NCBI GenBank assembly: GCA_036005605.1
Contig: DASYQJ010000098.1
Location: forward strand, 1-25,023
DNA length: 25,023 nt
Origin: JALZAA01 sp036005605
GTDB taxonomy: Bacteria; Actinomycetota; Acidimicrobiia; IMCC26256; JACDBD01
Direction: 5' to 3'
Position numbers and translations under genes: made by a program. Position 1 is the first letter of the stretch, and every line of letters begins with the position of its first letter. The notes under the pieces were generated by a model. The model saw only the letters and a program-made list of their open reading frames with translations, had not been told where the DNA came from and did no database searches. This document shows, one piece after another, positions 7,863 through 15,566 of this stretch.

Positions 7863-7868
7863 TACAAT
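7863..7868 (+). promoter_or_regulatory. Candidate -10 box for tRNA-Ser(CGA)
   Basis: TACAAT, close to the ideal -10 hexamer, ends 8 nt before the first base of the tRNA. A -35 sequence is not evident. It lies between the divergent VOC gene and the tRNA. Confidence 0.5.
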
Positions 7869-7876
7869 CCCTCGCC

Positions 7877-7964
7877 GGAGGGATGCGAGAGCGGCCGAAT
7901 CGGATGGTCTCGAAAACCATTGTGCCTCCGGGCACCGTGGGTTCAAATCCCACTCCCTCCGCCA
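7877..7964 (+). tRNA. tRNA-Ser, anticodon CGA
   Basis: Class II tRNA with acceptor GGAGGGA/TCCCTCC and a long variable arm. The anticodon stem ATGGT/ACCAT has the loop CTCGAAA, giving anticodon CGA for the serine codon UCG. The T-arm contains GGGTTCAAATCCC. Discriminator G is followed by an encoded CCA (7962-7964). Acceptor and D-arm are the same as in the tRNA-Ser(GGA) copy at 6192, pointing to descent by duplication or strong constraint from the shared synthetase. Confidence 0.96.
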
Positions 7965-8053
7965 CCGACCGGGGCCTCGGGTTTCTCCTTTCGACCTGAG
8001 CCGAAAAACCAACAATGATGTGCGCCCGGGGCGTCCAGAGGAGGGATTGACCA

Positions 8054-9007
8054 ATGGTTCTCGCCATCCTGCTGGGAGGGATTGTCGGGCTTCTCGTCGC
8101 GGGCGGCATCTGGGCCGCCGGGACGATCAAACAGGCGCGCCGTGATCAGAACGACATGAACGAGGCGTTTGCCGACGCGCGCGGCGAGGCGCACGATCCG
8201 GTGTTCGGACCGGCGCCCTGGTCGTCGATCGACATGGAGGCCCTCGGCGAGCAAGAGGACGCGGCGCCCGTCGATCGCTCCGATCCGTACGCGACGCTGA
8301 CCGGGGTGGCCGCCGTCAGTTGGAGCCATTCCTCGGAAGGGAAGGGCGCGGACGACATCCCGCCTCTCGACGACGAGCCGATCACGCCAATCGTCGCCGA
8401 GCCCGACGAAGTGTTCGTCGCCGAGCCCGACGAAGTGTTCGTCGCCAAGCCCGACGAGCCGTTCGTCGCCGAACCGGACGAAGTGTTCGTTGCCGAGCCC
8501 GACGAGCCGTTCGTCGCCGAACCGGACGAGACGTTCGTTGCCAAGCCGGACGACATGTTCGTCGCCAAGCCGGACGAGACGTTCGTCGCCAAGCCGGCTG
8601 CGATGCTCCCCGAGCCGGTCGAACACGCCGCCACGCCGGCATCCATCGACGACGAGCCTCCGGTCGTGTGGCGCGCCCCCGCGCAATCGCAGGTGATCAT
8701 CCTCGCGGTCGCGCTGCGTGCACTCGCCGACGGCGTCGCGGCAACGATCACGCCCGAGGGCGCGGCGCAGTGGGAGGGGCGCGAGGAAGCCCTCGCCTAC
8801 GCGCGTGGTACACACGAACGCGGGAACGGCAACGGACGGCGTTCGTCCATCGACGTCGACGGGCACGATCGGCCCGCGTCGGATGTGTCGGCCTCTCCGA
8901 TCAACCGGGGCGACCGCTCTCCGAACATCGGCTCGGCGCCGCGGAGGAGCGCGCCAAGGCGCCACAACGGTCCGAAGCCGATCACGTGGCGGGCACGAGC
9001 GCATTGA
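8054..9007 (+). CDS. Membrane-anchored hypothetical protein with octapeptide repeats
   Basis: 317 aa, no family recognised. Residues 2-23 form a single hydrophobic helix (VLAILLGGIVGLLVAGGIWAA), followed by the basic segment KQARR, so the rest is predicted to be cytoplasmic. Residues 114-184 are eight full copies plus one partial copy of an octapeptide, V-A-(E/K)-P-D-E-x-F, which is acidic, proline-containing and probably extended. The C-terminal third is split: about 218-262 looks helical (VIILAVALRALADG, EGREEALAYARG), and the last 55 residues are basic and low complexity. The start is supported by GAGGAGGG 7 nt before the ATG at 8054. Third codon positions in the repeats are G or C rich, supporting this frame over the open minus-strand frames. 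It directly follows tRNA-Ser(CGA). Function unknown. Confidence 0.75.
   Translation: MVLAILLGGIVGLLVAGGIWAAGTIKQARRDQNDMNEAFADARGEAHDPVFGPAPWSSIDMEALGEQEDAAPVDRSDPYATLTGVAAVSWSHSSEGKGADDIPPLDDEPITPIVAEPDEVFVAEPDEVFVAKPDEPFVAEPDEVFVAEPDEPFVAEPDETFVAKPDDMFVAKPDETFVAKPAAMLPEPVEHAATPASIDDEPPVVWRAPAQSQVIILAVALRALADGVAATITPEGAAQWEGREEALAYARGTHERGNGNGRRSSIDVDGHDRPASDVSASPINRGDRSPNIGSAPRRSAPRRHNGPKPITWRARAH
8393..8605 (+). repeat. 24-bp in-frame tandem repeat (octapeptide VA(E/K)PDExF)
   Basis: Eight consecutive 24-bp units (8393-8584) of the form GTCGCCGAGCCCGACGAA plus a variable codon and TTC, then a truncated ninth. Variation falls mainly on the E/K codon and the seventh codon (Val, Pro, Thr, Met); most other changes are synonymous. 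There are no spacers. Confidence 0.9.
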
Positions 9008-9008
9008 C

Positions 9009-9025
9009 CGCGCGTCAGTAGCGCG
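9009..9025. terminator. Weak stem-loop between convergent genes
   Basis: CGCGC (9009-9013) can pair with GCGCG (9021-9025) around a 7-nt loop, between the convergent repeat-protein gene and metF. It is short and lacks a T tract, so it is only a possible bidirectional terminator. Confidence 0.25.
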
Positions 9026-9041
9026 CCAGCTCTCGCTCCGT

Positions 9042-9908
9042 TCAGCCGACTCCTTCGCGCAGGCCCAGGCGGGCGAAGATCTCGCGCGTGGCAGTCGACC
9101 GGTTCAGCGTGTAGAAGTGCAGACCGGGCGCGCCGCCGTCGAGCAGCGCCTGGCACAGCCTCGTGGCCTCGGCGATGCCGACCTCGCGGACCGCCTCCTT
9201 GTCGTCGCCGACGGCGTACAGCTTGTCGGCGAGCCACTTCGGGAACTCGGAGCCTTGGAGCTCGGCCATGCGCGTGATCGAACGCAGGTTGGTCGCCGGC
9301 ATGATCCCGGGGAGCACGGGCTTGTCGACGCCGTTGGCGCGTAGCCCCGCGACGAGATCGAAGTAGTGCTCGGCCTCGAAGAAGAACTGCGTGATCGCGA
9401 AGTCGGCCTTCTCGAGCTTGCGAGCCGTCCAGTACCGGTCGGTCTCGCGCGTGGGCGATTTGGGATGCGGCTCGGGGTGGGCGGCGACGCCGACCGAGAA
9501 GTCGCCGATCTCGCGCACCAGCTCGACGAGCTCGACTGCGTACCGCAGCTCTCCCGGCGGCAGGTCGAGGTCGGCGGGCGGGTCACCGCCGAGGCAGAGA
9601 ACGTTCTCGATCCCGGCGTCGCGGTAGCGGGTGATGATCTCGACGAGCTCGGCCCGCGTGTGCGCGGCACACGTGAGGTGCGCCATGGCCGTCATGGTTG
9701 TGGTGCGGAGGATGTCGACCACGATGTCGTGCGTGCGCTCGCGCGTGGTGCCGCCGGCGCCGTAGGTCACCGAGACATACGAGGGGGCCAGGGTCTCGAG
9801 CTCGACGAGTGTGGTGCGGAGCGTCTCCTCCATCTCGGGCGTCCGAGGAGGGAAGAACTCGAACGAGAAGCTCAAGCCCCGTTGCAGGATGTCGCTGATC
9901 TTGGCCAT
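9042..9908 (-). CDS. metF: 5,10-methylenetetrahydrofolate reductase
   Basis: FAD-dependent TIM-barrel enzyme that reduces methylene-THF to methyl-THF for methionine synthesis; 288 aa, normal bacterial length. Landmarks are the N-terminal FSFEFFPPRTPEMEE with the catalytic glutamate, YVSVTYGAGGTTRERT, MAHLTCAAHTRAEL, and ENVLCLGGDPP with the flavin-proximal acid. Further on are the substrate region DFAITQFFFEAEHYF and the C-terminal LHFYTLNRSTAT. The ATG at 9908 is at the conserved N terminus; there is no Shine-Dalgarno, but a TACGCT box lies 9 nt upstream. It is divergent from a DUF2505 gene with only 54 bp between starts. Confidence 0.95.
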   Translation of the reverse strand: MAKISDILQRGLSFSFEFFPPRTPEMEETLRTTLVELETLAPSYVSVTYGAGGTTRERTHDIVVDILRTTTMTAMAHLTCAAHTRAELVEIITRYRDAGIENVLCLGGDPPADLDLPPGELRYAVELVELVREIGDFSVGVAAHPEPHPKSPTRETDRYWTARKLEKADFAITQFFFEAEHYFDLVAGLRANGVDKPVLPGIMPATNLRSITRMAELQGSEFPKWLADKLYAVGDDKEAVREVGIAEATRLCQALLDGGAPGLHFYTLNRSTATREIFARLGLREGVG

Positions 9909-9917
9909 TGGCGCCAG

Positions 9918-9923
9918 AGCGTA
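9918..9923 (-). promoter_or_regulatory. Candidate -10 box for metF
   Basis: On the minus strand TACGCT ends 9 nt before the metF ATG, which implies a leader of only a few bases or none. The same hexamer precedes tadA. Confidence 0.35.
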
Positions 9924-9962
9924 GGGGGCTGGTGTAGTGCAGGCGAACGAGATGGAGCCGTC

Positions 9963-10457
9963 GTGAACTTCCGCATCGAGCAACGCATCCCGGCACCGCT
10001 GACCGCGGTCGAGGCCGCGCTGTTGGACAGTGATTTCGTCGCGGCTACCGCCGACCTCCCGAAGCTGGGCGCGCCCGACCTGCTCGAGAACGCGCGGGAC
10101 GGCGACCGCGCCCATCAACGGATCCGGTACCACTTCACGGCCCCGCTGTCGGGTGCTGTGACCCGCGTGGTCGACCCCGCCAAGCTCACGTGGGTCGACG
10201 ACGCCACCTATGACCTGACCTCGCACACGAGCCGCCACCGCATCGTGCCCGACAACTACGCCGACCGGCTGAAGGCGGCCTACGACGTGACGCTCGAGGC
10301 GTTGGGTGACAGCACGCGACGCCTCGTCACCGGTGAGCTCACGGTGCACGTTCCGCTGGTCGGCGGTCGGGTCGAGCGGGCGATCGTCGACGGCCTGGAG
10401 GAGCACGCCAACGCCGAGGCCGAGCTCCTCGGCGCCTGGATCGCGGAGCGGCGTTAG
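9963..10457 (+). CDS. DUF2505 family protein (START/SRPBCC-like)
   Basis: 164-aa actinobacterial protein of the DUF2505 family, which has a START/SRPBCC-like ligand-cavity character. It begins VNFRIEQRIPAPLTAVEAAL, a typical opening, and continues with RIRYHFTAPLSGAVTRVVDPAKLTWV. The C-terminal helix is GGRVERAIVDGLEEHANAEAELLGAWI, the usual lid helix. The GTG at 9963 is favoured because homology starts there and GGAG lies 6 nt upstream. The frame is open much further upstream but overlaps metF on the opposite strand. Its stop codon overlaps the convergent copA stop by 4 bp. Its ligand and role are unknown. Confidence 0.82.
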   Translation: MNFRIEQRIPAPLTAVEAALLDSDFVAATADLPKLGAPDLLENARDGDRAHQRIRYHFTAPLSGAVTRVVDPAKLTWVDDATYDLTSHTSRHRIVPDNYADRLKAAYDVTLEALGDSTRRLVTGELTVHVPLVGGRVERAIVDGLEEHANAEAELLGAWIAERR

Positions 10458-12679
10458 CGCCGGAAGCCGCGGAAGGTGCGGAGGCGGAGCGAGTTCGTCA
10501 CGACGAACACGCTCGAGAAGCCCATCGCCGCCGCCGCGACCACGGGGTTGAGGAGGCCGGCCGCCGCGAGCGGGATGGCGGCGACGTTGTACGCGAACGC
10601 CCAGAACAAGTTGCCCTTGATCGTTGTCAGCGTCCGGCGAGACAGGGCGATGGCGTCGGCGGCGGCCCGAAGGTCCCCCGAGACCAGGGTGAGGTCACTG
10701 GCCTCCATGGCGACGTCGGTGCCGGTGCCGATGGCGATGCCGAGGTCGGCCTGCGCCAGCGCCGGGGCGTCGTTGACGCCGTCGCCGACGACGGCGACAC
10801 GCTGCCCGTGCTCCTGGAGATCGCGCACCACGTCGACCTTCTGACCGGGGAGCACGCCCGCGATCACACGATCTATGCCGACTTCGCGCGCGACGGTCTC
10901 GGCCGCCGCTCGCTGGTCGCCTGTCACCATCACCGTCTCGAGGCCGAGCTGGTGCAACTCGACCAGCGCCGTCCGCGACGTGTTCTTCACCGTGTCCGCC
11001 ACCACGAACGCGCCCCGTACGGCTCCACCCCATGCCGCGAACACGACCGTGCGACCCTCGGCTTCCGCGCCGGCGGCGGCGCGTTCCAGACCGTCGGGAA
11101 CCGCTCCTACGAGCTCGCGCCGTCCGACGGTGACCTCGCCGCCGTCGACCGAGCCGCGCACACCCGAGCCGGCGAGGTTGTCGAACGACGCCGGGGCGAC
11201 GAGCTCGACGCCGCGCGCCCGAGCGCCGCGGGCGACGGCCTGCGCGATCGGGTGCTCCGAGGCATCCTCGACGGCGCCGGCCCGGCGCAGCAACTCGCGT
11301 TCGTCAACACCGGGCGCGGCGAAGACGTCGACGAGGCGCATCCTTCCCTCGGTGATCGTGCCCGTCTTGTCGAGCACCGCGGTGTCGACGGTCCGGGTGG
11401 CTTCGAGCACCTCACCGCCCTTGATCACGATGCCGAGCTGCGCGCCGCGGCCCGTGCCGACCATGATCGCCGTGGGCGTGGCCAGGCCCAGCGCGCACGG
11501 GCACGCGATGATCAGGACGGCCACCGCGGCCGTGAACGCCGCGTTTGCGCCCTGGCCGGCCAGGAGCCACACCACGAGCGTGCCCAACGCGATGACCATC
11601 ACGACCGGCACGAAGACCGTCGAGACGCGATCGGCCAGCCGCTGCACCGGCGCCCGCGAGCCCTGCGCCTCTTCGACGAGCCGCGCGATCTGCGCCAGCG
11701 CGGTCTCGCCGCCCACCTTGGTCGCCTCGATCACGAGGCGTCCCGACGTGTTCACGGTCGCGCCGAACACCGTGACGCCCGTGCTCACTTCGACCGGTAC
11801 CGGCTCGCCCGTCAGCATCGACACGTCGACCGCCGACGAGCCGTCGACGACCCGGCCGTCGGTCGAGATCTTCTCGCCCGGCCGCACGACGAAACGGTCG
11901 CCGACCCGGAGGCTCTCGACCGGCACCTCCTCACCGTTCTCGAGGCGAGCCCTCTTCGCACCGAGCTCGAGCAGCGCCCGGAGCGCGTGACTCGATCGCC
12001 GTCGCGCTCGCGCCTCGAAGAACCGCCCGAGCAGCAGCAGCGACACGATCACCGACGCCGTCTCGAAGTACACGTGCGCGGCGTCGCCGGCGCCGAAGGC
12101 GCCACCCATTGCCACGCCGCCCTCGGCTGCTCCCAGGAACACGAGCGCAACCACCGACCACCCGTACGCGGCCAGGGTTCCGAGCGACACCAGGGTGTCC
12201 ATGGTGGTGGCGCCGTGACGCAGGTTCACGAGCGCCGCCTGATGGAACGGCCAACCCGCCCACAGGATCACGGGTGTGGACAGCACGAATGCCACCCACT
12301 GCCAGCCGTCGAAGTTGAGGGGCGGCGCCATCGAGATCAGTAGCACTGGGATGCTCAGCGCGATCGCGACGTACAGCCGGGGGCGGATGCTCCGCAGCTC
12401 CTCGGCCTCGGGATCGCGCTCCTCCGGGCCCTCGTCGTGGGGAACCGAGTACCCGAGCCCGGCGATCGTGGCCTCGAAGTCGTCGGTGCCCGTGGTGCGC
12501 GGGTCGTAGACGACGGTGGCGCGCTTGGTCCCGTAGTTGGCGTGGGCTTCCGCGACGCCGCCGAGGCCGGCGAGCCCCTTCTCGATGCGGCTCGCGCACG
12601 AGGCGCACGTCATGCCGTCGACCGGCAGGTCGACCCGCCGGAGGTCGCGGCCCGGGGTGGTCAGCTGCGCCTCGGTCAT
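10454..12679 (-). CDS. copA: Copper-exporting P1B-type ATPase
   Basis: Inner-membrane Cu(I) efflux pump, 741 aa. It has one N-terminal heavy-metal-binding domain with GMTCASC (C25, C28), then eight expected membrane helices. TGE is at 290-292 in the actuator domain. The metal-translocation motif CPC is at 393-395. The phosphorylation motif DKTGT is at 437-441, SEHP at 474-477, and TGD (586-588) and GDGVND (632-637) complete the ATP-binding domain. Membrane helices 7 and 8 carry YN (697-698) and MGFSS, which with CPC define the Cu(I) subclass. The gene is divergent from csoR, the copper-responsive repressor, with a 54-bp shared control region. No copZ chaperone gene is seen. The ATG at 12679 starts just before the metal-binding domain and follows a TATACT box by 9 nt. 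Confidence 0.95.
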   Translation of the reverse strand: MTEAQLTTPGRDLRRVDLPVDGMTCASCASRIEKGLAGLGGVAEAHANYGTKRATVVYDPRTTGTDDFEATIAGLGYSVPHDEGPEERDPEAEELRSIRPRLYVAIALSIPVLLISMAPPLNFDGWQWVAFVLSTPVILWAGWPFHQAALVNLRHGATTMDTLVSLGTLAAYGWSVVALVFLGAAEGGVAMGGAFGAGDAAHVYFETASVIVSLLLLGRFFEARARRRSSHALRALLELGAKRARLENGEEVPVESLRVGDRFVVRPGEKISTDGRVVDGSSAVDVSMLTGEPVPVEVSTGVTVFGATVNTSGRLVIEATKVGGETALAQIARLVEEAQGSRAPVQRLADRVSTVFVPVVMVIALGTLVVWLLAGQGANAAFTAAVAVLIIACPCALGLATPTAIMVGTGRGAQLGIVIKGGEVLEATRTVDTAVLDKTGTITEGRMRLVDVFAAPGVDERELLRRAGAVEDASEHPIAQAVARGARARGVELVAPASFDNLAGSGVRGSVDGGEVTVGRRELVGAVPDGLERAAAGAEAEGRTVVFAAWGGAVRGAFVVADTVKNTSRTALVELHQLGLETVMVTGDQRAAAETVAREVGIDRVIAGVLPGQKVDVVRDLQEHGQRVAVVGDGVNDAPALAQADLGIAIGTGTDVAMEASDLTLVSGDLRAAADAIALSRRTLTTIKGNLFWAFAYNVAAIPLAAAGLLNPVVAAAAMGFSSVFVVTNSLRLRTFRGFRR

Positions 12680-12688
12680 GGCCTTGAT

Positions 12689-12710
12689 AGTATACCCCTG
12701 TACCCCATCC
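12689..12710. promoter_or_regulatory. Shared copA/csoR promoter with candidate CsoR operator
   Basis: The 54 bp between the divergent starts contain TATACCCCTGTACCCCAT, in which TACCCC occurs twice in direct orientation. On the copA strand this reads GGGGTACAGGGGTATACT and includes TATACT, a near-ideal -10 box ending 9 nt before the copA ATG. G/C-run sequences ending in TAC or ATAC are typical of CsoR-family operators, but a full inverted repeat is not visible. A repressor bound here would cover the copA -10 region. Confidence 0.45.
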
Positions 12711-12733
12711 CAACCTGGTCCGAAGGGGCGCCG

Positions 12734-13015
12734 ATGCGGGGCTATTCGATGCACAAGGACGACTACCGGACGCGGCTGCGCCGCATCGAGGGCCAGGTCC
12801 GAGGGCTCCAGCGCATGGTCGACGAGGACGAGTACTGCGTCGACATCCTCACGCAGATCGTCTCGGTCACGAAGGCGCTCCAGGGTGTCGGCCTGGGCCT
12901 GCTCGACGAGCACCTGCGCAGCTGCGTGCGGGACGCGGCGGAGACGAGCCGCGCCGAGGGCGACGCCAAGCTCACCGAGGCGGTCCAGGCGGTCGAGCGC
13001 CTGCTGAAGACCTGA
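12734..13015 (+). CDS. csoR: Copper-sensing transcriptional repressor CsoR family
   Basis: 93-aa all-helical metal-sensing repressor, DUF156 family. The Cu(I) ligand set is complete: C35 (DEYCVDILTQI), H60 and C64 (LDEHLRSCV). The DNA-contact end RLRRIEGQVRGLQRMV is canonical. Holo-CsoR releases DNA when copper rises, here presumably derepressing the divergent copA and perhaps csoR itself. Start ATG 12734 has AAGGGG 5 nt upstream; an internal ATG (M6) is a less likely alternative. A perfect 7-bp hairpin lies just after the stop codon. Confidence 0.94.
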   Translation: MRGYSMHKDDYRTRLRRIEGQVRGLQRMVDEDEYCVDILTQIVSVTKALQGVGLGLLDEHLRSCVRDAAETSRAEGDAKLTEAVQAVERLLKT

Positions 13016-13021
13016 TGGTCC

Positions 13022-13038
13022 GACCGGCGGAGCCGGTC
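13022..13038. terminator. Bidirectional stem-loop after csoR
   Basis: GACCGGC (13022-13028) and GCCGGTC (13032-13038) form a perfect 7-bp stem with a GGA loop. It sits between the convergent csoR and SnoaL-like genes and touches the latter's stop codon. There is no T tract, as is common in high-GC actinobacteria. Confidence 0.5.
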
Positions 13039-13463
13039 TACGGGAGCTCGGGCATGCCGCCGAGCTGGCGGAACCAGCCGAGTGTGTCCTCGACGCCCCA
13101 CGATTCCGCCAACCGGCCGTCGACTACGCGGTACACGGTCGTGCCCGGCTTGGCGTAGGCCTGACCTTCGGCCGCGATGCCGAGGAACGGCCGGCCAGTG
13201 AGCGTGCCGCGCTCCGTGTAGCGCATGACGACCTTGTCGCCTTCCACGACGAGGTCCTCGATCGTGATGTTCACGTCGGGAAACGACCGGCGCAGGAACG
13301 TGCACGCCCGCACGTAGGCGTCACGCCCGACGTTCGCTTTCCCCTCGGCGCCGTAGTAGGCGGTGTAGTCGTCGGCCATCGTCGACTGGCACACGGTCCA
13401 GTCGTCACGGTTGAACCCGTCTTCGATGTGGTGGTGCACGAGCGCGCGTAGCTCGTCGGACAT
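13038..13463 (-). CDS. SnoaL-like (ester cyclase family) protein
   Basis: 141-aa protein of the SnoaL/NTF2-like fold. Features are an opening helix (ELRALVHHHIEDGFNRDDW), an early tyrosine-rich loop (DDYTAYYG), the family phrase SFPDVNITIEDLVVEGDKVVMRYTERGTLTG (split by strands), and the closing DGRLAESWGVEDTLGWFRQLG. Members include polyketide cyclases and many proteins of unknown function; the W-x-x-x-D near the end is characteristic of the ester-cyclase subgroup. The ATG at 13463 is the first in frame near the homology start. It is convergent with csoR and lies downstream of the DUF4328-type gene (18-bp gap), so those two may be co-transcribed. Confidence 0.78.
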   Translation of the reverse strand: MSDELRALVHHHIEDGFNRDDWTVCQSTMADDYTAYYGAEGKANVGRDAYVRACTFLRRSFPDVNITIEDLVVEGDKVVMRYTERGTLTGRPFLGIAAEGQAYAKPGTTVYRVVDGRLAESWGVEDTLGWFRQLGGMPELP

Positions 13464-13481
13464 CCCGCGATCACCGCCAGC

Positions 13482-14318
13482 TCAGGTGGCCGGCGCGGTT
13501 GCCTGCTGTGCCTGCAGGCACTCCTCCTGACGGGCCGCGATCCGGCGGGTCACGAGAATCGCGAAGACCGCGGCGACGATCGCCCCGACGGCGCCGATGA
13601 TCCGCAGGATGTCGTCGCGCCGCACCTTGTCGGGCTCGTCGGCGCGCACGTCACCGGTGGAGCTGGCGATCGAGCTCGGGATGGTGAAGATCACGGCGGT
13701 GACCAGCCAAGCCCAGATCGCACCCAGGGTCGACGAGCGACGCCAGTTGGGGTCTCCGCGCGCGATGGACGGGTCCGCGCCGCGCCAGACGTCATCCATG
13801 ATGATGAATGGGATCACGAAGTTCGCCAACGGGATGAACCAGCCGCCGATCGCCCAGCCCGCCCCGAGCCGCGGGTTCTGCCGGCCGAGCGCCTCGTTGT
13901 TCTTCGCCGCCCGGTACAGCCAGATGATCAGCAGCACGAAGATGGCGATGGCCACGAGGCCCGACAGCAGGATCATCGCGGCCGGGAGCGCGTTGGCATC
14001 GTTCACCGCCTTCGTGTCGAAGACGAGCCCGCCGGTCTCCTTGTCGCCCAGGACCCGGAGGTGATTGAACACGCCGAAGATCAACACGACGGTGAGCACG
14101 ATGTGGGCGGCGAACAGCCAGGTGAGCGCGGTCGTGAGGCCTCGCAGGCTGCGCCATCTCGCAGGCGGCGCGTACGCCGCCGACGGCGCGCCACCGGGTT
14201 GGGGCTGCGCCGCGCCCTCGGCGTAGTACCCCGGGGGCGGCGACGGGGGCGGCGGCGACGGGATCTGCGGGTCCGAGCCCGACGACGGGGGCGGCGGAGG
14301 GGGAGGTGGTTGGCTCAT
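13482..14318 (-). CDS. Proline-rich multi-pass membrane protein, DUF4328 type
   Basis: 278 aa. Residues 1-50 are a disordered cytoplasmic-type tail dominated by prolines (a run of eight near the N terminus) with Gly/Tyr/Gln. About five hydrophobic segments follow, near 61-84, 110-138, 151-178, 198-218 and 238-261. The middle motif RAAKNNEALGRQNPRLGAGW, followed by GGWFIPLANFVIPF and the later DPNWRR, is the signature of the DUF4328 family seen widely in actinobacteria. No catalytic residues are apparent. A ribosome site AAGGAG lies upstream of the ATG at 14318. It is divergent from the FrhB-like gene (about 105 bp between starts). Function unknown. Confidence 0.8.
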   Translation of the reverse strand: MSQPPPPPPPPSSGSDPQIPSPPPPSPPPGYYAEGAAQPQPGGAPSAAYAPPARWRSLRGLTTALTWLFAAHIVLTVVLIFGVFNHLRVLGDKETGGLVFDTKAVNDANALPAAMILLSGLVAIAIFVLLIIWLYRAAKNNEALGRQNPRLGAGWAIGGWFIPLANFVIPFIIMDDVWRGADPSIARGDPNWRRSSTLGAIWAWLVTAVIFTIPSSIASSTGDVRADEPDKVRRDDILRIIGAVGAIVAAVFAILVTRRIAARQEECLQAQQATAPAT

Positions 14319-14423
14319 GGGATGCTGTCTCCTTGGCTCGCGCGGGGCAGGTTACGCGCGCTGGCGTTTCGCCCGCCTGGCCGTCGAATGACAAACTCGT
14401 TGTCTCCCAACGCAGGAGCGTTG

Positions 14424-15545
14424 ATGCCGCCCGAGAAGCTCCAGTGGAAAGAGCTCTACCAGGAAGTGGTGACGAGCGGGCTGTGCACCGGGTGCGCAGG
14501 GTGCGTCATCGTGTGCCCGCACGACGTCCTGGGCTACAACGACGAGAACGGCGTCTACAAGCCCTTCCAGTTCGAGGAAGGTTGGGGCCCCGACAACTGC
14601 AGCCACGGCGAGAAGGGCTGCACGAGCTGCACGCGGGCGTGCCCGCGCTTCCGGGCGTGGGAGCCGGAGATCGACGAGTTCATGTTCGGTCGGACCCGCG
14701 AGCCGATCGAGGTCGAAGGCGTCTCGAAGGACATCGTGCTCGCCCGGGCAACCGATCCCGTGCTCGCCGAAGTCGGACAGGACGGCGGCCTCGTGTCGGC
14801 GATCCTGCTCTACGCGCTCGAGAACGACATCATCGACGCCGCCCTCGTCTCGTACCTGGAGGGTGACGGGTCCACCTGGAAGGCGAAGCCCGGCGTCGCC
14901 CGCACCAAAGAGGACATCATCGCCTCGGCCGGGAGCCGCTACACGTACTCGGCCAACACGATGGCGTACGACGAAGCGATCGAGAGTGGAGCCGAGAAAC
15001 TCGCGCTGGTCGGGATGAGCTGCCAGAGCTCGGTCCCGCCCGTGATGAACCAGCGGAAGGCAGGCAAGGTCGGCCGACGGATGGCGCTCAACATCGGGTT
15101 GCTGTGCTCGAAGACCTTCGACGACGCGATCTTCGAGGAGCTGCTCGAGGCCAAGTACGGCTTGAAGCGGGCCGAGATCAAGAAGATGAACATCAAGGGA
15201 CGCCTGCAGATCTGGATGCACGACGGCCGGTACGTCGAGGTGCCGCTCAAGGAGTGCCACGCGTTCACGCGCGAAGGCTGCAAGCTGTGCCCCGACTTCG
15301 CCGCCGAGCACGCCGACATCTCGACCGGCGGCATCGGCGCGTTCAACGACTGGACCCTGACCCTGGTCCGGACCGATGTCGGTCGCGAGATCATGGAAGG
15401 CCTCGAGCGCGACGGATGGATCGAGGTGCGCGGCGCCGACGAGGACCTCGGTGCCCTCGAGCTGCTCCACAAGCTGGCCAAGAAGCAACGCGCCCGGTGG
15501 CCGGAGTTCGCGCACGTCGACGCGCCTCGACTCGTCGGCGCGTAG
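14424..15545 (+). CDS. Coenzyme F420 hydrogenase/dehydrogenase beta-subunit-like iron-sulfur flavoprotein
   Basis: 373-aa FrhB-family protein that should hold FAD and iron-sulfur clusters and exchange electrons with F420 or a similar carrier. A ferredoxin-like N terminus provides two [4Fe-4S] sites, C21/C24/C27/C31 (CTGCAGCVIVCP) and C59/C66/C69/C73 (GCTSCTRACP). The FrhB core follows with DGGLVSAILLYALE, GMSCQS (C200), LLCSK (C228) and the closing cluster motif C278/C286/C289 before DFAAEHADISTGGIG. The ATG at 14424 is chosen for its GGAG 6 nt upstream; an in-frame ATG at 14388 lacks one. No hydrogenase or other partner subunit is nearby, so it probably works alone or with a free ferredoxin. 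The electron acceptor is inferred from the family. Confidence 0.87.
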   Translation: MPPEKLQWKELYQEVVTSGLCTGCAGCVIVCPHDVLGYNDENGVYKPFQFEEGWGPDNCSHGEKGCTSCTRACPRFRAWEPEIDEFMFGRTREPIEVEGVSKDIVLARATDPVLAEVGQDGGLVSAILLYALENDIIDAALVSYLEGDGSTWKAKPGVARTKEDIIASAGSRYTYSANTMAYDEAIESGAEKLALVGMSCQSSVPPVMNQRKAGKVGRRMALNIGLLCSKTFDDAIFEELLEAKYGLKRAEIKKMNIKGRLQIWMHDGRYVEVPLKECHAFTREGCKLCPDFAAEHADISTGGIGAFNDWTLTLVRTDVGREIMEGLERDGWIEVRGADEDLGALELLHKLAKKQRARWPEFAHVDAPRLVGA

Positions 15546-15566
15546 GGCGGCACAACCGGTACAGTC

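Noticed and set aside
7973..8002. Stem-loop GGCCTCGGGT / ACCTGAGCC after tRNA-Ser(CGA)
   Set aside because: It needs a bulge and a G-T pair and is followed by GAAAAACC rather than a T tract, so I could not support it as a terminator or regulator.
8393..8605. Possible CRISPR array
   Set aside because: The repeats are adjacent 24-bp units without spacers and stay in a coding frame; no cas genes are near.
8146..8751. Minus-strand frame with GLATNVSSG-type repeats
   Set aside because: The repeat is only the antisense reading of the 24-bp units. The plus frame has a strong ribosome site, a membrane helix and G/C-rich third positions.
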